Source of the DNA: Ralstonia sp. 25mfcol4.1
Lineage (GTDB): Bacteria; Pseudomonadota; Gammaproteobacteria; Burkholderiales; Burkholderiaceae
DNA: 64,000 nt
Direction: 5' to 3'
Assembly: GCF_900104095.1 (NCBI RefSeq)
Contig: NZ_FNJO01000004.1
Location: forward strand, 62,001-126,000
Under the pieces are notes generated by a model. It saw only the letters and a list, made by a program, of their open reading frames with translations. It did no database searches and had not been told where the DNA came from. The position numbers and the translations under genes are program-made. Every line of letters starts with the position of its first letter. Position 1 is the stretch's first letter. Of the stretch, positions 36,625 through 45,506 are shown one piece after another.

Positions 36625-37389
36625 ATGCCTGACCATTCGTTGTTGTCCGCCCTGCTCATCTTTGGACTTGGAGGGCTGCTCGGTGGGGTAGGCGGCCTGT
36701 TCGGCATCGGCGGCGGCCTGATCGCCATTCCGGCGCTGGGGCTGCTCTACGGCATGGATCAGCAACTGGCGCAGGGCACCTCGCTGGTCATGATCGCGCC
36801 CAACGTGGTGATCGGCTTCTGGCAATACCGCAAGCGCGCCGACATCGACCTCAAGACGGCAATCGTCCTTGGGCTGTCCGCCATGCTGTCCACCTATCTG
36901 TCGGCACGGCTCGCCACATCGATCGACGCCGCACTGCTGCGCCGTATCTTCGCCGTGTTCATGATCGGACTGGCCCTCTACTTCCTCTGGCGGCTATTAC
37001 CCGGCCGCGCAGCGACGCACCAGCAGGCGCGGGTATCGGCGTCCTGGATTCCAGCGGTTGGCGTGGTCGGCGGCGCGTTTTCGGGATTTTTCAGCGTAGG
37101 CGGCGGCGTGGTGGCCGCCCCTGCCCTGGTCGGCCTGTTTGGCATGCGCCAGGCCGCCGCCCAGGGCCTGGCGCTGGCCCTGGTCACACCCGGCGCGGTA
37201 GTGGCCTTGCTCACCTATGCACATGCCGGCCATGTGGACTGGTACAGCGGCATCCCGCTGTCGCTGGGCGGCATGCTGACGATCTCCTGGGGGGTGGCAC
37301 TGGCCCACCGCATGCCGGAACGGCGCCTGCGCGCAGCGTTCGCGGTGTGCCTGATTGCAACGGCGGTGGTGATGCTGGTGCGAGGGTAA
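36625..37389 (+). CDS. TauE/SafE (DUF81) family permease
   Basis: A 254-residue membrane protein with about eight helices in two homologous halves. Each half carries the Gly-rich signature: GGLLGGVGGLFGIGGGLIAI near the start and VGGAFSGFFSVGGGVVAAP near residue 150. Members export or import sulfite, sulfonates and other small organosulfur or carboxylate anions. There is no adjacent sulfonate gene, so the substrate is open. Confidence 0.92.
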   Translation: MPDHSLLSALLIFGLGGLLGGVGGLFGIGGGLIAIPALGLLYGMDQQLAQGTSLVMIAPNVVIGFWQYRKRADIDLKTAIVLGLSAMLSTYLSARLATSIDAALLRRIFAVFMIGLALYFLWRLLPGRAATHQQARVSASWIPAVGVVGGAFSGFFSVGGGVVAAPALVGLFGMRQAAAQGLALALVTPGAVVALLTYAHAGHVDWYSGIPLSLGGMLTISWGVALAHRMPERRLRAAFAVCLIATAVVMLVRG

Positions 37390-37530
37390 GCGGCCCGCCA
37401 CGACCCACGGCTATCGGCGGTCCTGCGGGAGATCGCGTGGATCGCGGCAGGGTCGCCGGTGAATCGGCATATCGTGCAAAGCAGTTCGGCCGGCGCCGCT
37501 CCTTCCACGACATTCCGTTGCGCGCCGCCC

Positions 37531-38154
37531 TCAACCGGCCTTGTGGAACACCAGGCTGAAGTTGTTGGCCGGCATGGGAATCGGCTCCGCACAGGTCAAG
37601 CCGTGCGCCGCGCCCAGGGCGATGACGGCTTCCATGTCGCGTACGCCCCAATCGGCATCGGCCACGCGCAGCTGCCGGTCGAATGCTTCGTTGCTGGGTG
37701 CGGTATGCGCGCCGTTGCGGCGGTAGGGGCCGTAGAGATACAGCACGCCGCCGGGGGACAGGTGCCGGCCGGCGCCCGCGAACAGCGCCTCGGCGGCAGC
37801 CCACGGCGCGATGTGGATCATGTTGATGCAGACCATGGCATCCACCGCGTCGACGCCCCAGGGCTCCTGCCTCACGTCGATGGCGAGCGGCGGCCGCACG
37901 TTGGCGGCCTTTTCGTGGGCCGTCCAGGCCATGATCGATTCCCGGTGCGTGGCATCGGGGTCGCTGGGCTGCCAGGTGAGCCCGGGCAGCGCGGCCGCGA
38001 AGTACACCGCATGCTGGCCGGTGCCGCTGGCGATCTCGAGCACCGTGCCGGTTTTCGGCAGGGCGTCGCGCAAGACGGCCAGAATGGGCGCGCGGTTGCG
38101 GTCGGTGGCGGGCGCCATGCGGCGCGCGGTCAGGTCTGCGGCGGGCTGTGTCAT
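37531..38154 (-). CDS. DUF938 SAM-dependent methyltransferase-like protein
   Basis: A 207-residue protein. The SAM-binding strand-loop is TVLEIASGTGQHAVYFAAAL, with WQPSDPDATHRESI as the acidic loop and CINMIHIAPWAA and YLYGPYRRNGAHTAPSN as DUF938 hallmarks. The family is widespread in proteobacteria and its substrate is not known to me. It converges with the TauE/SafE gene and stands apart from other genes. Confidence 0.88.
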   Translation of the reverse strand: MTQPAADLTARRMAPATDRNRAPILAVLRDALPKTGTVLEIASGTGQHAVYFAAALPGLTWQPSDPDATHRESIMAWTAHEKAANVRPPLAIDVRQEPWGVDAVDAMVCINMIHIAPWAAAEALFAGAGRHLSPGGVLYLYGPYRRNGAHTAPSNEAFDRQLRVADADWGVRDMEAVIALGAAHGLTCAEPIPMPANNFSLVFHKAG

Positions 38155-38262
38155 GGGGGTTCCTGTGAGCGTGCGCCGGCAATATGCCCGGCCCAGCCCA
38201 CAGGGTAGCAGGACCGCCGTGCCTGCGTGGTCAGATTGCGTCGGACGCTTCTTATACGCGCC

Positions 38263-40245
38263 TTACGCGCGCCGGTTCAGCCGCAGCGCCGACGGCGTGG
38301 CTGTCAGATAGCCGACGGCCGCGCCGAAGCGGTCCTTGTAGTTGGCACGCACCAGCGGGTCCAGCGTGCCCTTCACCTTGTCATGGAGCCCCTTTTCCCA
38401 GTCGCCGGGGTGCTGGAAGTTGCTCAGGATGTAGGTCCAGCCGTGGATCTCGTCCACCGCGTGCAGCCCGGTGGATTCCGCGCCCGCCGGGCACGACAGC
38501 ACGCGCGACAGTTGCTTCGTGTCCACGTTGTAGGCCCACAGGAAGTTGTTCACGTGCGTGTTGCTGTCCTCGCCGACAAACAGCGTGCGCAGCGTCTCCG
38601 AGAACTTGAGGTTGTCCGGCGTGGCCACCTTGTCGGGGTTGGCGTAGTTGCCCAGTGCGTCCTGCGCCTTCTTCGGGCCACCGCCAAGATCCTCCGACAC
38701 CAGCGCCGGTACGGCCGCCATGTCGACCGGCACCCATTCACTGTCGATGCGGGCACCGGCCTGGTCGGACTGCGCCCCGCGCAGGTTCAGTTCGTAGACC
38801 GCGCCCGAGTACGGGCCTTCCACGCGGATGTCGCCGGCATTGGCGGCATTGCCGGCCAGCATGCTGGTCTCGATGCGCGAGATGGCCGAGTACGCCTTCC
38901 TGTCCGCGATATTGACGGTCGTGCCTTCCATTTTGGTGAAGCCGAGGCTGCCGCCCACCAGCGCGGCGTAGCGGTGGGTTTCCAGGAAGGCAGCGGCCTT
39001 CTCCTGCCCCGGCTTGAGCCTGACCCAGTTCGGCTTGCCATCGAACAGGATGCGCTTGTAGCTGGAATCCTCCGGATCCTTGAACTGCACGTCCATGATG
39101 TCGGTGACCTTGATCCCGCCATCCACGAGCTTGCGGATCTCGTCGCTGCTGGCGCTGCCCAGCGGAATCCACGACAGCGTGGCCGCGCCCGGGCCGGTGC
39201 CCGATGTCTGGTGCCACTTGGCCACATACAGCTTGCCCGCCGACAGGTCGCGCGGACGGTCGGCGATGAACAGGAACAACCCGCCATTGGTGGCGTCGTC
39301 GCCCATCAGCACGGTGCGCTCGTCGGGCATCACCTGTACCAGTTCGTGCGAGATGCGCCCCAGGCAATAGTGCTTGCGGATCGATCCGGTGCCGTCGGGG
39401 TTCACGGTCACCTCCGGCAGGTGGCCGTAGTGATACGGATTGGCGCGGCCCGCATCGCCATACAGGTGCTGGCTGAAGCCGCGCAGCTTCCTGTCGGTGG
39501 CGGCCCTGGCCGCGTCGGGCTCGTATTCCTCGCTCGACAGGTGCGTGTTCCACGGCGACAGGCTTGCGCCGCAGGTGATCCACAGGCCGTTCACGCCGGA
39601 CGTATCCACATTGTGGTACTGCACCAGGCTCAGCTTGCCGGTCTTCGGGTCCTGGTCCAGCGTCAGCACGGCGATGGGCGACGGCAGCATGCCATGCATC
39701 TCGGCATCGGCCTGGTCGCGCGTGGTGTACTCGAACTGCACCACCGCGAACACCGTGTTGCCCTTGACGCCGCGCACCCTGGTGTTGCGCAGCGTCAGCA
39801 GCGAACTGCCGTCCGGGGCATCGGAATAGAACTGACGCGCCTTGCCCGGCACCGAGTCGTCCACGATCGGACGGTTCTGGATGTCGTAGTACCCGCCGGC
39901 CAGCACCTTGCCGCCCTTGCCGTCCGGCACCAGGTCGCCGGTGACGAAGAACGGCTGGTAGGCCAGCGTGTAGTCCTGCCCGGTGCCGTCGGCGTACGAC
40001 ACCTTCAGCGACGATCCCACCGTCGTGGTGGCCATGGCCGCGGCGTTTTCCAGCGTGGGCGCGGCCATGCCGGTGAACGTGGCGGATGCAAAGGCGGCCT
40101 TGCGGCGGGGCGCGGCGGCGAAGGCGGCCTCCATCGCGGACATGCCGCCGGCCAGGCTGGCGGCAGCGGCACCGAGCGGCAGCATCGGAGCGCCGCCCAG
40201 GATTTTCAGGGTGCGGCGGCGGGCATTGACGGTCTGGTCGGACAT
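38263..40245 (-). CDS. PhoX-family phosphatase with Tat signal
   Basis: A 660-residue protein (ATG 40245; the open frame extends to 40344 without a better start). The N-terminus NARRRTLKILGGAP with a long Ala/Gly core is a twin-arginine signal, as expected for a cofactor-loaded beta-propeller. DUF839/PhoX features include SGVNGLWITCGASLSPWNTH, HYGHLPEVTV, CLGRISHEL, the aspartate-rich VLMGDDATNGGLFLFIAD and VATPDNLKFSETLRTLFVGEDS. PhoX enzymes are periplasmic Ca/Fe-dependent alkaline phosphatases, typically phosphate-starvation induced. No Pho box was identified. Phosphatase activity is inferred from family only. Confidence 0.9.
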   Translation of the reverse strand: MSDQTVNARRRTLKILGGAPMLPLGAAAASLAGGMSAMEAAFAAAPRRKAAFASATFTGMAAPTLENAAAMATTTVGSSLKVSYADGTGQDYTLAYQPFFVTGDLVPDGKGGKVLAGGYYDIQNRPIVDDSVPGKARQFYSDAPDGSSLLTLRNTRVRGVKGNTVFAVVQFEYTTRDQADAEMHGMLPSPIAVLTLDQDPKTGKLSLVQYHNVDTSGVNGLWITCGASLSPWNTHLSSEEYEPDAARAATDRKLRGFSQHLYGDAGRANPYHYGHLPEVTVNPDGTGSIRKHYCLGRISHELVQVMPDERTVLMGDDATNGGLFLFIADRPRDLSAGKLYVAKWHQTSGTGPGAATLSWIPLGSASSDEIRKLVDGGIKVTDIMDVQFKDPEDSSYKRILFDGKPNWVRLKPGQEKAAAFLETHRYAALVGGSLGFTKMEGTTVNIADRKAYSAISRIETSMLAGNAANAGDIRVEGPYSGAVYELNLRGAQSDQAGARIDSEWVPVDMAAVPALVSEDLGGGPKKAQDALGNYANPDKVATPDNLKFSETLRTLFVGEDSNTHVNNFLWAYNVDTKQLSRVLSCPAGAESTGLHAVDEIHGWTYILSNFQHPGDWEKGLHDKVKGTLDPLVRANYKDRFGAAVGYLTATPSALRLNRRA

Positions 40246-40439
40246 GGGATTGAAGTGGGCTCTGTGGGTGTCTGGCAGTTCTTCTGAAGGGATGCGCTGT
40301 GGCAGGAACGACATCTGCCCGTCCGGATGGTAAGGCGCTTTCATGACAGATATTTGACGGTCCGCAAGCTGTCACACATCTGGCGCTTCAGCCGGCTGCG
40401 CTACACTCGCCCTCCTGCCTGTCGATTCCCTGCCCTGTC

Positions 40440-41045
40440 TTGCCCACCTTCACGTTAGCCGCCCCGGTACATGCCGACATCGAGATACGCAAAAGCCGCT
40501 TTATCGCGCTGGCCGTGCCGGTGCCCGATCGCGAGGCTGCCATGGGCGTGATCGCGGACCTGCGCGCGCAGCATCCCACGGCCACGCACGTGTGCTGGGC
40601 GCTGCTGGCCGGCGGGCAGTCGGGCATGTCCGACGACGGCGAGCCATCCGGCACGGCAGGCCGGCCGATCCTGGAGGTATTGCGCCATCACGACCTGGAT
40701 GGCGTGCTGGCCGCCGTGGTGCGATATTACGGCGGCGTCAAGCTGGGCGCCGGGGGACTGGTGCGCGCCTATACCGACGCCATCGCGGGGGCGCTCAAGG
40801 ACGCGCAGCGGATCGAGCGCATCGCCTACGCCACGCTGACCGTGCTGGTCGATTACCCCGACGAACCGCGCGTGCGCCGCTGGATCGATCAGTCGGCCGA
40901 TGCGGGTTGCACGCTGGCCGAGACCCGCTATGGCGCGCTGGCCACACTGGTCATCCGCTTGCCGGCCGCGCTGCGCGAGCAGGCGCAGGCAGCCCTGCGC
41001 GATGCCACTCACGGGCGAGCCGGGTTTCCGGCCCATGAGGACTAG
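40440..41045 (+). CDS. YigZ/IMPACT family protein
   Basis: A 201-residue protein starting at TTG 40440, since the next in-frame ATG would remove the conserved N-terminus. IMPACT-domain hallmarks are EIRKSRFIALAVPV, ATHVCWALLAGGQSGMSDDG, EPSGTAGRPILEVLRHHDLD and VRYYGGVKLGAGGLVRAYTD. The C-terminal ferredoxin-like domain runs from about residue 140. The cellular role is uncertain; YigZ proteins bind nucleic acid or act near translation. A ferredoxin gene follows 4 bp after its stop. Confidence 0.93.
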   Translation: MPTFTLAAPVHADIEIRKSRFIALAVPVPDREAAMGVIADLRAQHPTATHVCWALLAGGQSGMSDDGEPSGTAGRPILEVLRHHDLDGVLAAVVRYYGGVKLGAGGLVRAYTDAIAGALKDAQRIERIAYATLTVLVDYPDEPRVRRWIDQSADAGCTLAETRYGALATLVIRLPAALREQAQAALRDATHGRAGFPAHED

Positions 41046-41049
41046 CCGC

Positions 41050-41376
41050 ATGGCCGAATCGCAGTACGGCATGCCAGCCGACATCCCGGACGACACTCGG
41101 GAGTTCACGGCGCAGGTGCTGCCGGGCCAGGTACGCTTTGCCGCGCCCGCGTCCTTGAGCCTGCTGGAAAGCGCCCTGCTGGACGGCGTCAGCCTGCCCA
41201 GTTCCTGCCGCAACGGCACCTGCCGCGCATGCATCAGCAAGCTGCACGCGGGCAGCGTGCGGTATCGGATCGAATGGCCCGGCCTGAGCCTGGACGAAAA
41301 GGACGACGGCTACATCCTGCCCTGCGTGGCCTGCCCGACCAGCGACGTGGTGTTCGAGCCGGTAGGCGCGGGGTGA
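41050..41376 (+). CDS. plant-type 2Fe-2S ferredoxin
   Basis: A 108-residue protein with the cluster motif SSCRNGTCRAC and the fourth ligand in YILPCVACP, all four cysteines present. The upstream part VRFAAPASLSLLESALLDGV is the usual beta-grasp entry. A stand-alone electron carrier in the cytoplasm. It starts 4 bp after the YigZ stop and is probably co-transcribed. No partner reductase or oxygenase adjoins; the only P450 in the window is 4 kb away on the other strand. Confidence 0.92.
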   Translation: MAESQYGMPADIPDDTREFTAQVLPGQVRFAAPASLSLLESALLDGVSLPSSCRNGTCRACISKLHAGSVRYRIEWPGLSLDEKDDGYILPCVACPTSDVVFEPVGAG

Positions 41377-41550
41377 TCCCGCCAGCGGACGTCCAGCACC
41401 GCCGGAGCGAGCGAAAAACGCTGTAACGCGTACCGGGCCACGTCCTGGCACCGGAGCCCGCACCCATCGTTTCATGAGCCCGTCTTATCAGGGCTTCCGT
41501 GGGCGGCGCGGTCGTCGCGGACGACTTTCCCACGAACATATCGCCTGCCC

Positions 41551-42483
41551 TCAGCCCCCCGTATAGCGCGTGTACGTGCGCATCTTTTCGCTCATGACCA
41601 GCAATCGCTCGCGCAGGATTGCGTGCAGGTACCGCACCGCAGGCGAAAACTGTCGGCGGTGCGGACACACCAGATTGAGCGGCACCGGCTCGCCAGGCTG
41701 CTCGGGCAGCAGCAGCTCCAGCCGGCCTTGCTCGACGTCGGCGCAGACGTCTATCCACGACTTGTAGGCGATGCCGCGTCCATCGATGGCCCAGCGCCGC
41801 GCGATCTCCGCGTCATCGCATAGCAGCGTGCCCTTGATCGTGATCTGTCGCCGCATGCCGGCCGCAGGGAAGTGCCACCGATCGTACAGGCGGCCACCCA
41901 GCACAAACGGCAGGCATTGGTGCATGAGCAGGTCATCAAGCGATGCAGGACGCCCATGGCGCTGCAGGTATTCCGGCGAAGCGACCAGAACGCGGCGGTT
42001 GTGCTCGGCCAACGGCAGCGCCACGTAAGTGGCGCCTTCGTTCGCGCCGTAGCGGATGGCGATGTCCACGGGGTCCCGGAATACATCGGTGACCTGGTCG
42101 GACAACGAAAGCCTGAGCACCAGCTTGGGGTGCGATGCCTGGAACGCCGTCAGGAGTGGCAACAGCACGTTACGCCCCAGGTCGGAAGGCGCTGCAATCT
42201 TCAGCGTGCCCTGCAGCGCCGTCTGCTCGCCATGCAAGCGCTCCCGCCCTTCGTTGAGCATCGCCAGCACTTCGTCGGCATAGGGCAGGTATTGCTCACC
42301 CTCCGCGGTCAGTCGGAGGCTGCGTGTCGACCTGGCGAACAGTCGGATATCCAGTTCCTTTTCCAGCCGCTGGATGGCTGCGCTGACCTGGCCGGGCAGC
42401 AGATCCGCCTCGCGGGCAGCGTTCGAAAAGCTGCCAAGCGCCGCGGTTCGTACAAAAAGATGAAGGTCGTCGAGTCTGATCAT
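41551..42483 (-). CDS. LysR-family transcriptional regulator
   Basis: A 310-residue LysR protein (ATG 42483; a GTG at 42489 is possible). The HTH is LHLFVRTAALGSFSNAAREA with LLPGQVSAAIQRLEKELD, then FARSTRSLRLTAEGEQYLPY. The effector domain begins LKIAAPSDLGRNVLLPLLTA, of the PA0477/DmlR-like branch. A perfect 19-bp inverted repeat abuts its start codon. It is divergent from a secreted beta-propeller protein, which it probably controls. Confidence 0.92.
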   Translation of the reverse strand: MIRLDDLHLFVRTAALGSFSNAAREADLLPGQVSAAIQRLEKELDIRLFARSTRSLRLTAEGEQYLPYADEVLAMLNEGRERLHGEQTALQGTLKIAAPSDLGRNVLLPLLTAFQASHPKLVLRLSLSDQVTDVFRDPVDIAIRYGANEGATYVALPLAEHNRRVLVASPEYLQRHGRPASLDDLLMHQCLPFVLGGRLYDRWHFPAAGMRRQITIKGTLLCDDAEIARRWAIDGRGIAYKSWIDVCADVEQGRLELLLPEQPGEPVPLNLVCPHRRQFSPAVRYLHAILRERLLVMSEKMRTYTRYTGG

Positions 42484-42502
42484 TTTCACTACATCAGTGA
42501 AA
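42484..42502. promoter_or_regulatory. LysR operator, perfect inverted repeat
   Basis: TTTCACT-ACATC-AGTGAAA has two exact 7-bp arms around 5 bp, matching the T-N11-A layout of LysR operators. It touches the LysR start codon and lies 139 bp from the divergent gene's ATG, suggesting autorepression plus control of the neighbour. Confidence 0.75.
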
Positions 42503-42640
42503 GTCCTGCCTGATTATCACAGTTTTTCGAAAAACCAGCCGGGCGGAATATACCGCCACGGACGGGTTTTCGACGCGAATCGACCCGGTCCATGGCCGAA
42601 CGAACGCCTCTCATCGAACAAGAATCCAGGAGTCCATACC

Positions 42641-43807
42641 ATGTATCCATCACTGAACGGCCACGCGTCGTCGCTCGCGGTCGCCATCGCCATCACTTTC
42701 GGCGTGCTTGCGCCGCTGGGCGCTACCGTCTCGGCAGCGCCATCCTCGACCCTGGAAACGGTCGCAACTTTCGACGGCGCCATGCCGACTGGCGTGACGA
42801 TCGCCGAAGGCGGCCGCATCTTCGTCAACTTCCCTCGCTGGGGCGACGATGTCCCTTTCACCGTGGGCGAACTGCGGAATGGCAAGGTCACTGCCTATCC
42901 TGATGCCGCGGTCAATCAACCGGACAATGCGCGGCCGGCCGAAACCTTCCTCAGCGTGCAGAGCGTGGTGGCCGACGGCCAAGGGCGCGTCTGGGTGCTC
43001 GATACCGCCGCTCCCGGCTTCTCCAACCCCGTGCCGGGCGGCGCCAAGCTGGTTGCCATCGACCTGAAGACCGACCAGATCGTCAAGACCATTGTCTTCC
43101 CCGCCAACGTGATGCGAGCGCGGACCTATGTCAACGACATGCGTTTCGATTTCCGCGTCGGCAAGGCCGGCGTCGCCTATGTCACCGATTCCTCGCTGTC
43201 CGGTATCGGCGGCATCATCGTGGTCGATCTCGATACAGGCAAGGCCATCCGCCGCCTGACCGGCCACCCGTCAACCTCGGCCGATCCATCGTTCCGTCCC
43301 GTCGTCGAAGGCAAGCCGATGGAAGCCCGCGATGCGTCAGGCAAGGTCACCCCGTTCACCGTCGCCTCCGACGGCATTGCGCTGAGCCCGGATGGCAAGA
43401 CGCTGTACTTCTCGCCGTTGTCGAGCCGGCATCTCTACGCGGTGTCGACCGCCATGCTGCGCGACCCTTCGGTCAGCGACGCGCGAATCGGCAAGACGGT
43501 CAGGGATCTCGGAGAAAAAGGTGCGTCCGACGGACTGGAGTCGGATGCGAACGGCGCCGTCTACGCCAGTGACTATGAGCACAACGCCATCCGCGCGCGC
43601 GGCGCATCGGGCAGATGGACCACGCTGGTGCAGGATGCCAGGCTGCTGTGGCCGGACACGCTCTCCGTTGGCGCCGACGGATACCTGTACGTCACGGCCA
43701 ACCAGTTGCATCGCCAGGCCGGATTCCAGGGCGGCGAGGACAAGCGCGAGAAGCCCTACGCGCTGTACCGCATGCATATCGGCGCAAAGCCGGCGCCCAC
43801 GCGTTGA
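42641..43807 (+). CDS. secreted MRJP/SMP-30-like beta-propeller protein
   Basis: A 388-residue protein (ATG after AGGAGT). The signal peptide ends near TVSAAP. The body is a six-bladed propeller of the major-royal-jelly/gluconolactonase superfamily: PTGVTIAEGGRIFVNFPRWG, SVVADGQGRVWVLDTAAPGF, VNDMRFDFRVGKAGVAYVTD, SDGIALSPDGKTLYFSPLSS, SDGLESDANGAVYASDYEHN. Members are annotated as L-dopachrome tautomerase-related proteins or lactonases, but enzymatic activity is rarely shown. Metal ligands of SMP-30 (Glu, Asn, Asp) cannot be matched with confidence by eye. Probable target of the divergent LysR. Confidence 0.88.
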   Translation: MYPSLNGHASSLAVAIAITFGVLAPLGATVSAAPSSTLETVATFDGAMPTGVTIAEGGRIFVNFPRWGDDVPFTVGELRNGKVTAYPDAAVNQPDNARPAETFLSVQSVVADGQGRVWVLDTAAPGFSNPVPGGAKLVAIDLKTDQIVKTIVFPANVMRARTYVNDMRFDFRVGKAGVAYVTDSSLSGIGGIIVVDLDTGKAIRRLTGHPSTSADPSFRPVVEGKPMEARDASGKVTPFTVASDGIALSPDGKTLYFSPLSSRHLYAVSTAMLRDPSVSDARIGKTVRDLGEKGASDGLESDANGAVYASDYEHNAIRARGASGRWTTLVQDARLLWPDTLSVGADGYLYVTANQLHRQAGFQGGEDKREKPYALYRMHIGAKPAPTR

Positions 43808-43857
43808 GCCAGAGTCCGTAGCTGGCCCGGCTGCCATCCCGCGTCGGGTCACCGGGC

Positions 43858-44985
43858 TCAATCCCGCTGGCGTCCGTTCACCGAAAAAAAGCGTAGCGCG
43901 ATCTTGAGCGCGTCAGGCCCGCTGGGGTCCGAGAACGCCTGTCCGGGCGCGCCGCCGCTCCACGCGTGGCGCAGCCCTTCCACCTTCACCACGCGCAGAT
44001 AGGGACGCGGCCCGGCCTGCCAGTCGAACACGTCCACCGCGCGGCGCGTGCCGCGCCGTACGCGCCTGGCGGGCAGTGCCCTGGGGGCCGGCGTACCCGG
44101 CGGCCACAGTTCCAGCCACATCGCCGCCGTGGACGTGGCGTTGTCGTAGGACACCACGCTGTCCTCGTCGCCGTGCAGCAACAGCAGGGGGGGCGGGGAA
44201 CGCCCGGCCAGCGCCAGGCGGGCCGCCACGGCGTCGGGCGCCCGATCGCCGCGCATGGCCTTTGGCGCCTGCGTGGCATTGACGGCGCTATAGGGCGCGG
44301 CCCCGGAATGGGAGCCGATGGCGGCGAAGCGATCCGGATAACGCAGGCCCAGCATCATCGCCATGGCGCCGCCGGCCGACAGGCCGAATGCGCAGACGCG
44401 ATGGGCCAGGATGGCGTAGCGCTGGCTGACATGGTCGATCATCGACATCAGCAGCGCGGTTTCCGATGCACCGCGCGCTGCGGGACGGAACCAGTTCCAG
44501 CAACGCTGGGCATTGGCGTGCACCGACTGCTCGGGCATCAGCACGACCCAGCGCGCGTCGCGCGCCACCGTGGCCACCCGGGCGCACGCGGCAAAACTGG
44601 CGGCGTCCTGCCCGCAGCCGTGCAGCAGGACCAGCAATGGCGCGGGCCGCGCCGCGCTGACGCCGGGCGGTACGTACACCCGGTAGCGGCGCTGCCCCAT
44701 GCTGCCGATCCCCATGCTGAAGCCCCAAAGGCCTTCCTCCCACGATCCGCCGCCCTTGCTCACCGGCGCGCGCGCCGGCGTCACCACCCCGGTCATGGCC
44801 TGCCGCGCCACCTTGCCCACGGCGCGGCCCATGGCCTTGCTCACGGCCTGACTCTGCTGCCGGGCCGCGCGCATCATCGGATCAGCCACGGTCCTGGTAA
44901 CCGTGCGGCTGAACTGGCGTGCGCTGCGCGTCGCCTGCTTGCTCAGCGTTGCCCACAATTTGGTGCCGCCCGTGCGCCGTTTCAT
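43858..44985 (-). CDS. PHB-depolymerase-family esterase
   Basis: A 375-residue esterase. About 95 residues of basic, Ala-rich sequence without a signal peptide precede the fold. Then come RRYRVYVPPGVSAARPAPLL, the oxyanion LLHGCGQDAASF, WNWFRPAARG and the lipase box GLSAGGAMA with Ser203. LLLHGDEDSVV supplies the acid and GLRHAWSGG the base. The HGCGQ and CWNWF segments are typical of short-chain PHA depolymerases and feruloyl-esterase-like enzymes. The missing signal peptide suggests a cytosolic enzyme, or a granule-associated one via the basic leader. Confidence 0.9.
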   Translation of the reverse strand: MKRRTGGTKLWATLSKQATRSARQFSRTVTRTVADPMMRAARQQSQAVSKAMGRAVGKVARQAMTGVVTPARAPVSKGGGSWEEGLWGFSMGIGSMGQRRYRVYVPPGVSAARPAPLLVLLHGCGQDAASFAACARVATVARDARWVVLMPEQSVHANAQRCWNWFRPAARGASETALLMSMIDHVSQRYAILAHRVCAFGLSAGGAMAMMLGLRYPDRFAAIGSHSGAAPYSAVNATQAPKAMRGDRAPDAVAARLALAGRSPPPLLLLHGDEDSVVSYDNATSTAAMWLELWPPGTPAPRALPARRVRRGTRRAVDVFDWQAGPRPYLRVVKVEGLRHAWSGGAPGQAFSDPSGPDALKIALRFFSVNGRQRD

Positions 44986-45129
44986 GCCGCATCGCCCTTT
45001 CGTTTCCGCTGCTGCGTGGTCAGACCTCCGCTGCGATGATGCACGAGTCTACGAGGCGAATATGTCAGATTGTCATGAACCGGCGCGTCGGAGACCGGCC
45101 GGATGCGGCCAATCCTCCAAGGAGGGCCG

Positions 45130-45486
45130 TCAACGGCCGGCCGCGTCATGCACGGCGCGGCTATCGGCCGGCGCTTCGTCGCGTTCTTGCAGACCGTAGT
45201 CGCGCAGCACCTGCGCCACGCGCAGCCGGTAGTTGGCGAACACGCCGCCGCGCCCGGCCGCCTGGGCCTGGCGGTGGTCGAGCGTATTGCGCCAGGCCAG
45301 TACGGCGGCCTCATCGCGGAAGAACGACAGCGACAGCAGCTTGCGCGGGTTCGTCAGGCTCTGGAAGCGTTCCACCGAGATGAAGCCGTCGATGGCTTCC
45401 AGTGTCGGTTTGAGGTGGGCGGCGATGTCCAGATAGGTGTCCTGTCGCCCGGGCGCAGGCTCGACTTCGAAGATCACGGCAATCAT
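45130..45486 (-). CDS. antibiotic biosynthesis monooxygenase-domain protein
   Basis: A 118-residue dimeric alpha/beta barrel protein: MIAVIFEVEPAPGRQDTYLD, IDGFISVERFQS, LLSLSFFRDEAAVLAWRN and HRQAQAAGRGGVFANYRLRV. The ABM fold covers quinol monooxygenases, heme-degrading enzymes and non-enzymatic members. It follows the P450 gene by 20 bp, so the two probably act together or in the same stress. The last 20 residues are polar and may be disordered. Confidence 0.9.
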   Translation of the reverse strand: MIAVIFEVEPAPGRQDTYLDIAAHLKPTLEAIDGFISVERFQSLTNPRKLLSLSFFRDEAAVLAWRNTLDHRQAQAAGRGGVFANYRLRVAQVLRDYGLQERDEAPADSRAVHDAAGR

Positions 45487-45506
45487 CGGGGGCTCCTTCG
45501 TATGGT

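Noticed and set aside
40388-40654. Small minus-strand frame opposite the YigZ gene start
   Set aside because: Ser/Ala-rich shadow overlapping a clearly conserved IMPACT-domain gene.
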